A DNA stretch of 64,000 nucleotides, taken from Paulownia fortunei (Eukaryota > Streptophyta > Magnoliopsida > Lamiales > Paulowniaceae). Each line of letters opens with the position of its first letter. The stretch's first letter is position 1. The notes under the pieces are model-generated. The model was not told the origin of the DNA and made no database searches. It worked only from the letters and a program-made list of their open reading frames with translations. The position numbers were made by a program, and so were the translations under genes. The stretch lies in contig CM033119.1 in assembly GCA_019321725.1 (NCBI GenBank), forward strand, positions 2,443,865 through 2,507,864. The letters run 5' to 3'. Shown piece by piece: positions 58,657 through 64,000 of the stretch.

Positions 58657-58869
58657 ATGAGTGGGACTGGATATAACACTAGGGGAGGAGCCACCCAAGA
58701 AAAGCCCCCCGCCGTTGCCACCAAGAAAAGCCCCCGCGGCGGGCAGCAAAGTACAGCGGCGGCAGCCTCTGGACAGAAAGGAAGGCTGCCGCCAAAGAGA
58801 GGCAATGTGATGAGGAAAATCATGGCTGATTTGGCAGGATCTTCTTCTCCAAAGCCTCGGTCCGCTTGA
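58657..58869 (+). CDS. Small basic protein with PPKRGNV core, tandem paralog A
   Basis: Intronless 70-residue frame starting MSGTGYNTRGGATQEKP, chosen because the downstream paralog starts at the matching position; an in-frame ATG at 58633 is an alternative. The middle is Lys/Pro/Ala-rich and variable. The C-terminal core LPPKRGNVMRKIMADLAGSS is shared with the next gene, where it reads VPPKRGNVIKRIVADWTGSS. No signal peptide, membrane segment or cysteine motif is present. The pattern of a conserved MS-TGY-RGG head, variable Ala/Gly linker and conserved basic amphipathic core suggests a binding helix. I recognise it only as an uncharacterised plant small-protein family. TATA box at 58609-58617. 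Confidence 0.7.
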   Translation: MSGTGYNTRGGATQEKPPAVATKKSPRGGQQSTAAAASGQKGRLPPKRGNVMRKIMADLAGSSSPKPRSA

Positions 58870-60553
58870 TTAGATTCAAGGACTTTTTATGTTAAGTCAC
58901 ATTAACATATATCATGTCCAATTAGGGTATTTTTCCTTCTTTTTTTTTCTCTTTTTTTTTTTTTTTTTTTATGTGTGCCTTTTTGACCTTTTATTGGTAT
59001 GGGTTGTGGAGACTTATGTTGATTGATTAATTTACAACCTTAAATAAATTTTGTATGTTTTGGTTTACAGTTATTTTCTCGTTGGTGATTTTTATTTAAA
59101 TCTTGTACAGTTTATATCAATGGTTGTCCTTTTCTGGATCAAATAGGGACTCTGGTTTATCATGAAATAGATTTTTTTTTAGAAGAGTTCGGATATTTTA
59201 ATTTTAAATCCTTCAATAATTGAATAGTAGAAGATGAAAATAAAAAAGTAGAATGAATTTGACTAGACTCAAACTATTCAAAGAGTGAGGCTCAAATAAT
59301 GTGTGAAATGAATATTGATAGTTAATTTTTTGTTTAACTTGCACTAAAAATAATAAATTTGATTTTTTTGGGAAACGGTGAAAATATTAACAAAATTGTT
59401 CCTATCCAACACAATTATGCTCATTATTATAAGTGGTAGTATCTGCTCTCATTTTATAAATATGAAATCAGGGTTTCTAATAGTATGGATCTTTCTAAAT
59501 TTAATAAATAAATAAATAAAATTGTTTGAAAAAATAAAAAATAAAAAGAGAATTTATGGTGTAGAAATCATTCAAATCTTGAGCCGTATCTCGTGTGGAT
59601 TGAATTAAATTGGATGACAGCTAATGGCCTAACGACATCGTGTCAAGTTTTGCCACTCCGCCACTTGAGATGATGATCAGTGCTTACCTCACATTTATGA
59701 AGTCTTAAATTAATCACTTTTCTACACAATTAATTTTTTTACTAATAAAAAATCAGAGTCCTCTACATATATACTGATAAGTACCTAATTATAGGGTTAA
59801 TTTACGTTAAACACTTCATAATTACAACCATGTTACTGCAAGAAAAAAAAAATAGTTTTGTTATTTTTGGATAGTCATATAATAATACCAATAGATTTAA
59901 ATAACTTAATCTTGTCGTAAATTAGCATTGAATAATTCTAAACTTAAAGTTAGATCAAATGAACAAGAAATTAAGGGTATCTAAGAATGTAAGTTAGCAC
60001 GCAATTCTTTCATTAACTCTTTTTTTTTTTTAAAATAAATTCAAAAGTAAATGCACATAAATACTTTGTTTATAAGATATCTTAGGCAAATCTAAGTGTA
60101 TTTTATGAAGGAATTTTGCTAAAGCATTAATTCTGATACAATCTAGAATTGATTACAATGAAAAATAAATATTTTATTATATTCTTTCTGTCGTAGATAT
60201 ATTACTCATATTCTTTTTGTATAGTTTTAAAATGAATATTTATTTTTTTAAATATATATTTATATATATTTTTTACTTAAAATAATAACAGGACACCAAA
60301 GATTTTTTAAGGGATAAAGTATAAAGTTATACAAAATTTTCACTGTATTTACTTCCTCATTAAGTTGATTAAGTCATTTTTTTTTGTTCCAAATGTCAAT
60401 ACCTGATTGGATGTTTTTATTCCGCGTATTTAACTCGTGGGTCTTTGTCTTCCACACCCAAAATTCCATGAATCTATATACATATACCATTGCTGCAAAG
60501 AAGTTTTTTCTTGAAATTCAAGAGCCATACATAAATTAAGCTGAGACAAAAAA
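58870..60553. other. Intergenic with second conserved promoter block
   Basis: AT-rich, with long T-runs (58940-58970), no gene recognised. Ends with the promoter block copy B and TATA-like sequence at 60475-60487. Confidence 0.6.
60405..60455 (+). promoter_or_regulatory. Conserved upstream block, copy B (CGCG core)
   Basis: Partner of 58534-58585 with the same order of elements relative to the ATG: CCGCGT at 60422-60427 (vCGCGb), then ttaact-gtgggtct. The TATA-like run begins at 60475 and the ATG is at 60554. Confidence 0.6.
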
Positions 60554-60757
60554 ATGAGTGAAACTGGATATTATCCAAGAGGAGGGGTCACCCCAGAAAC
60601 CCCGGCCGCCGCCGCCGCCGGCGGGCGAGGTGGCCATCCTAATGCTGCGGCGGCCGCCAGGCAGAAGGCCATGGTGCCACCAAAGAGAGGGAATGTGATT
60701 AAAAGAATCGTTGCTGATTGGACTGGATCTTCTGCTCCTAACTCTCAACCCACCTGA
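60554..60757 (+). CDS. Small basic protein with PPKRGNV core, tandem paralog B
   Basis: Intronless 67-residue frame starting MSETGYYPRGGVTPETP. An Ala/Gly-rich linker encoded by GCC/GGC repeats follows, then VPPKRGNVIKRIVADWTGSSAP. Compared with 58657-58869 the head and the core are conserved while the linker is remodelled, as expected of a tandem duplicate under selection at both ends. Same strand, 1.7 kb apart, with matching upstream blocks. No targeting signal is visible. Function unknown. Confidence 0.72.
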   Translation: MSETGYYPRGGVTPETPAAAAAGGRGGHPNAAAAARQKAMVPPKRGNVIKRIVADWTGSSAPNSQPT

Positions 60758-62458
60758 GAAGGTTCACTGATTTTTATGTCAGAAAATCTACCATATTTCT
60801 GATAGGATATTATGTAAATATTTGGGTTATTTTATGGTAAAATTTGGGTCATGTATATATATGTAAATTTTTATTATGGTTAGTTTTTGGTTGGACTGAT
60901 GCTGTTTGATATATAATAAGTAATTTAATTCTTTAAAGTTTTATTTCCAATTAGCTTAAATTTAGATACTTATGGACTTTTTTTTACAAGTGTGAGTATT
61001 TTATGCTAAGTTCAGAATATACACAAAAAATTAAAATAATTTTCTATATTCATCTCTTCCAATATAATATGCATGAATCGAGCCCATCATCATTAATGCT
61101 TTGAAATTTTATCCTAAGTTTAGAACGAACACAACTTTTTTTTCTTTTTTTTTTTTTCAAAGTAACCTGCAAATTCATAATATTGTTAATTACATTGAAT
61201 TAGTGTCACTCTTCAGCTATATTTTTGTAAAGAATTCTTTTTTGAAGTATTAGTCATCAGTGATTTAACCCTTTACTCTTAGACATAAAGAAATTTGAAA
61301 TTTCTATAATTAATTCATTAACCTAGTTAATTATAATTAATTAGAGAACGAGGACCTTGTAGGTCTAATTGAAGAATTATTGGAAAAAAAATGTTAAAGT
61401 GTTTCATTAATTGGAAGAACTTGAACTGAGTTGAACAGGCAATACCTGTGAAGTTTTATTAATTAAATAGTGGGGAAGCACTTGAGTTTTGACATTTTCT
61501 TTCCATTCTGTACTCTGAATCATGGTGCCCATAACTCTAAATTTGGGAACCTTTTTAAAGAAAGTGGCTTTCTTAATCATTCAAGATAATAACACACACA
61601 CACAAAAAAAAAAAAAAATACTAATTAAACTCTACATCTTAGACAGCTATATTCACTTTAGGAAAAAATTAATATCAATACCTAAATAAAAGTAGTGATT
61701 AATTCTATTCAGTAATACTTTGGCTTACCCAATTTTTAATTTATCAAAATTTTAATTCCATTTGAGTTTTACGAAAAGAAAACTCATATTTGATACTGCA
61801 AAAATATGATAGAAAATCTTTTGTAGTTAGCCCTCCCCAGGCCCCAACTCTATAAAAATTTTAAGTTAGTATAAATTGTATATATAAAACATTATTTTAT
61901 CTATTATTTTTAAGAATATCGCTCCTTTAAGTTTTTATTTTTTTTATTCCGTCCTATCAAGAAGTGTTGATCTATCAAGAAGTATTATCAACAAAATTAG
62001 ATAAGTTAAACTTAAATGCAACTAAATCCTTATCTTCATTTGAAAAAGAACATAAGAAACAAGAATCAAAAACCAGAAAACATAGTACAATTCCAACAGT
62101 GGTGTGCCCTTACTAAAAAATGCAGTCCATATAATAAAAAGGAAAAAAGCTCAACATTCCATGGTACAATAGACTGGAAAAAGTGAAAAATCATCATTCT
62201 TTTGCAATTTGACCCATATAACCGTTACTCCCCCAACGGGTTAATAACCCGGCAACAAATTTCAAAAATCTGAAAAAGAGCACACAAAAAAGTAAAAGCC
62301 ACCCAATACCTTTTTCCTTTGCCTTTTAACAATTTCCATGTGTTAGTACATTATAGTATTTAACATTAAAGACTTTGTCAAGCTTACCTTTCAACATTTT
62401 CTCTACTCATCTTCTCAATCTTCATTTCTGTCTCAAAGATCAAATCAAATCAAATCAA
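60758..62458. other. Intergenic, no gene seen
   Basis: AT-rich spacer between the second small-protein gene and the Ser-rich gene. A 'caagaagt(g/a)tt' repeat near 61960-61985 and poly-A and T-runs are visible. No conserved coding region. Confidence 0.6.
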
Positions 62459-63418
62459 ATGGGCTCTTGCATTAGCAAATGTAGACCAAAGAAAAAATTC
62501 AAGGAAGATTGTAGCCATGTCCATGATAAGCTTGTGATCTCACAAGATCCCATTTCTTCAGTTCCACCAAATATGACAACAATGCCCTTAGAAAAGCCTC
62601 TTTCTCCAGCCCCATCTACTTCTTCTACAGCTTCTTTTTCTTCATTTTCTTGTTCCACTAATAGCAAATGTACCATGGCTTCATCAATATCATCATCATC
62701 ATCAACATCTTGTTCTTCTTCCTTGTTGAGCACAAAAGACCGGTCCTTTTCCAATGAGTTTTTGTGGTCTTGTGTCAAGGATAATCCACACATAGTTGGC
62801 CTTAATCCTATGTTGAAGGAAAAAAGTCTTGAAAAACCAGTTGTGAGTGGTAATAAAATCCATCCCCAAAATCTTGATCCACCATCATTAGTTGCTTCAC
62901 CAATCGTAGTAGCAAAAGTGAAGCAATCGATTCAAGAAAAGGCGATGATCAGCGTCTCAACGCCTAGGAAAAGGGCTCGTGCAAGTTCACCAACTCTTGT
63001 TAGGCAAAAGAGCTTCAGGAAAGACCAGAATTCTGCAAGTTCAATACCTAACAGAGGCCTAAGGTCACCTTCTCCAAGCCGAAGATTCAATGGGGAGAAC
63101 AGTAGAAGTGTTTCGACAAATGGGACTAATGAAAATTCTTGCAGGCGCCCGATTGTGTACAAGGGGAATGCGGCTAATTCTGCTACATCTGGTCTGAAAA
63201 GGGAAAGTTTTCGGGTTCCAACTGCAAGTCCAAACCGTGAATTGACGATCAGTCGTAATTTTTCGGTGAGGAAAAAGGATTCATTTTCTCAACAGGTTAG
63301 TACAAAGATTGACGATCATGTTGCTGTTGGAGATATCCAGAGCAGCCAGGAAATGGATGCTGTCATGGAGGACATCAATAATCCCCTTATTGCCTTGGAT
63401 TGCTTCATATTCCTGTAA
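62459..63418 (+). CDS. Ser-rich protein with N-myristoylation signature, unknown function
   Basis: Single open frame of 319 residues from the ATG at 62459. MGSCISKCRPKK fits the N-myristoylation consensus (Gly2, Ser/Cys following) with palmitoylatable Cys4 and Cys8 and a basic patch, implying plasma-membrane tethering. A long Ser/Thr/Pro-rich region follows (about 45-95), then a conserved block KDRSFSNEFLWSCVKDNPHI. Basic Ser-rich motifs come next: TPRKRARASSPTLVRQKSFRK, RSPSPSRRF and SPNRELTISRNFSVRKK, resembling phosphorylation-prone sites. It ends EDINNPLIALDCFIFL. An upstream in-frame ATG at 62375 would bury the myristoyl motif, so the second is preferred. No catalytic domain is seen; family is an uncharacterised plant one as far as I recognise. 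Confidence 0.82.
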   Translation: MGSCISKCRPKKKFKEDCSHVHDKLVISQDPISSVPPNMTTMPLEKPLSPAPSTSSTASFSSFSCSTNSKCTMASSISSSSSTSCSSSLLSTKDRSFSNEFLWSCVKDNPHIVGLNPMLKEKSLEKPVVSGNKIHPQNLDPPSLVASPIVVAKVKQSIQEKAMISVSTPRKRARASSPTLVRQKSFRKDQNSASSIPNRGLRSPSPSRRFNGENSRSVSTNGTNENSCRRPIVYKGNAANSATSGLKRESFRVPTASPNRELTISRNFSVRKKDSFSQQVSTKIDDHVAVGDIQSSQEMDAVMEDINNPLIALDCFIFL

Positions 63419-64000
63419 TTTTTTTGTAGGTTCTGCATGCATTTTGTGTGGTGTGATCATTCTGTGTTCATAGATTTTTCATTTTTTCCTTTTCTTTTGG
63501 TCTCTATCTTGCTGCTTTGTGCCTTTTTTTATATTTTTCTAGAGTTCTACACTCGTGAACAGATTTCAAATTTGTAGCATACACAGAAAAAAGCAAACAG
63601 CAGATTGTCTCTGTTACGACCATTTTTTTTTTTTTGCTTGGATTGGAGATTGAGTGTGAATATATTTCTCTAAATTATTGGAAAGGTCATGATTTGATTT
63701 TGTCCCAAATGCGAGTGATTCATCTTTTCGAAAAAAATCAGTAATTTCAAGAAAATGACAGATTCATATAAGGTTTAGAGAGTAGAATTATGGGCATTAA
63801 TTGAGTAAGTCCTAAACTTTCCAGTTCAAGAAAAGGTACGAATGTCGAGTTATAACTAGATACTGTGACAGTTAGGTGAACCGTGAAAGGGCTAGATCAC
63901 AATTGATTTTTTGTGGAACCTGTTTTTGTGAATGCAGGAACATTGATTAAACCTGTTTTTGAAGGAATTTCGGGTCAACGGCTGAACCTTCATACAATTA
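63419..64000. other. 3' flank of the Ser-rich gene
   Basis: T-rich presumptive 3' untranslated region and beyond, with no coding region recognised to the window end. Confidence 0.55.

Noticed and set aside
62455..62793. Minus-strand acidic open frame of 112 codons inside the Ser-rich gene
   Set aside because: It is the antisense reading of a Ser-rich coding region (TCA/TCT repeats read as acidic residues).

Overview
The window is nuclear DNA from a flowering plant. AT-rich spacers are full of TA, GA and GT microsatellites, and nearly every gene is interrupted by short GT-AG introns. The conserved genes are typical of eudicots; an asterid, perhaps Lamiales, is my guess from protein resemblance only. 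There are no operons, CRISPR arrays, phage or rRNA genes, and I recognised no tRNA or intact transposon.

Layout. 1-2.4 kb: AT-rich spacer with local duplications. 2.5-5.1 kb (+): a TTC33-type TPR protein. 6.4-11.8 kb (-): an EHD3-like PHD-finger protein. 13.8-14.9 kb (+): a BTB/POZ protein of the At4g08455 type. 15.3-19.9 kb (-): a PMT11-type Golgi methyltransferase with a one-base frameshift. 23.1-26.4 kb (-): two tandem calmodulin-like genes, the first frameshifted in its last EF-hand. 28.7-38.5 kb (-): a complete 17-exon UDP-sugar pyrophosphorylase. 40.5-50.0 kb (-): PEX1, 16 of its exons, with exon 1 lost in a 100-N assembly gap (50043-50142). 50.1-51.2 kb (+): a frame-broken internal piece of a HUA2-like gene. 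52.0-54.2 kb (-): a Utp12-domain gene lacking its 3' exons and carrying two frameshifts. 56.6-60.8 kb (+): three intronless small basic Ala/Gly-rich proteins; the last two are clear tandem paralogs with a shared promoter block. 62.5-63.4 kb (+): a Ser-rich protein with an N-myristoylation/palmitoylation signature.

The genes are individual eukaryotic units and do not form one pathway. They cover calcium sensing, peroxisome biogenesis, nucleotide-sugar salvage, Golgi modification of wall material, chromatin reading and ribosome biogenesis. Exon chains below were built by hand from splice sites, phase continuity and family resemblance.

Most useful observations: (1) all nine reading-frame breaks found are single-base deletions, and seven of the nine lie just right of the N gap, which suggests low-quality gap-flanking sequence and not pseudogenes; (2) the PEX1/HUA2/Utp12 junction looks like a misjoin or a real rearrangement; (3) a small-protein family of unknown function sits in a tandem cluster with a conserved CGCG-containing promoter block; (4) PEX1 contains a phase-confirmed GC-AG intron, a GA microsatellite forming a 5' splice site, and a G-rich 59-bp hairpin in an intron.
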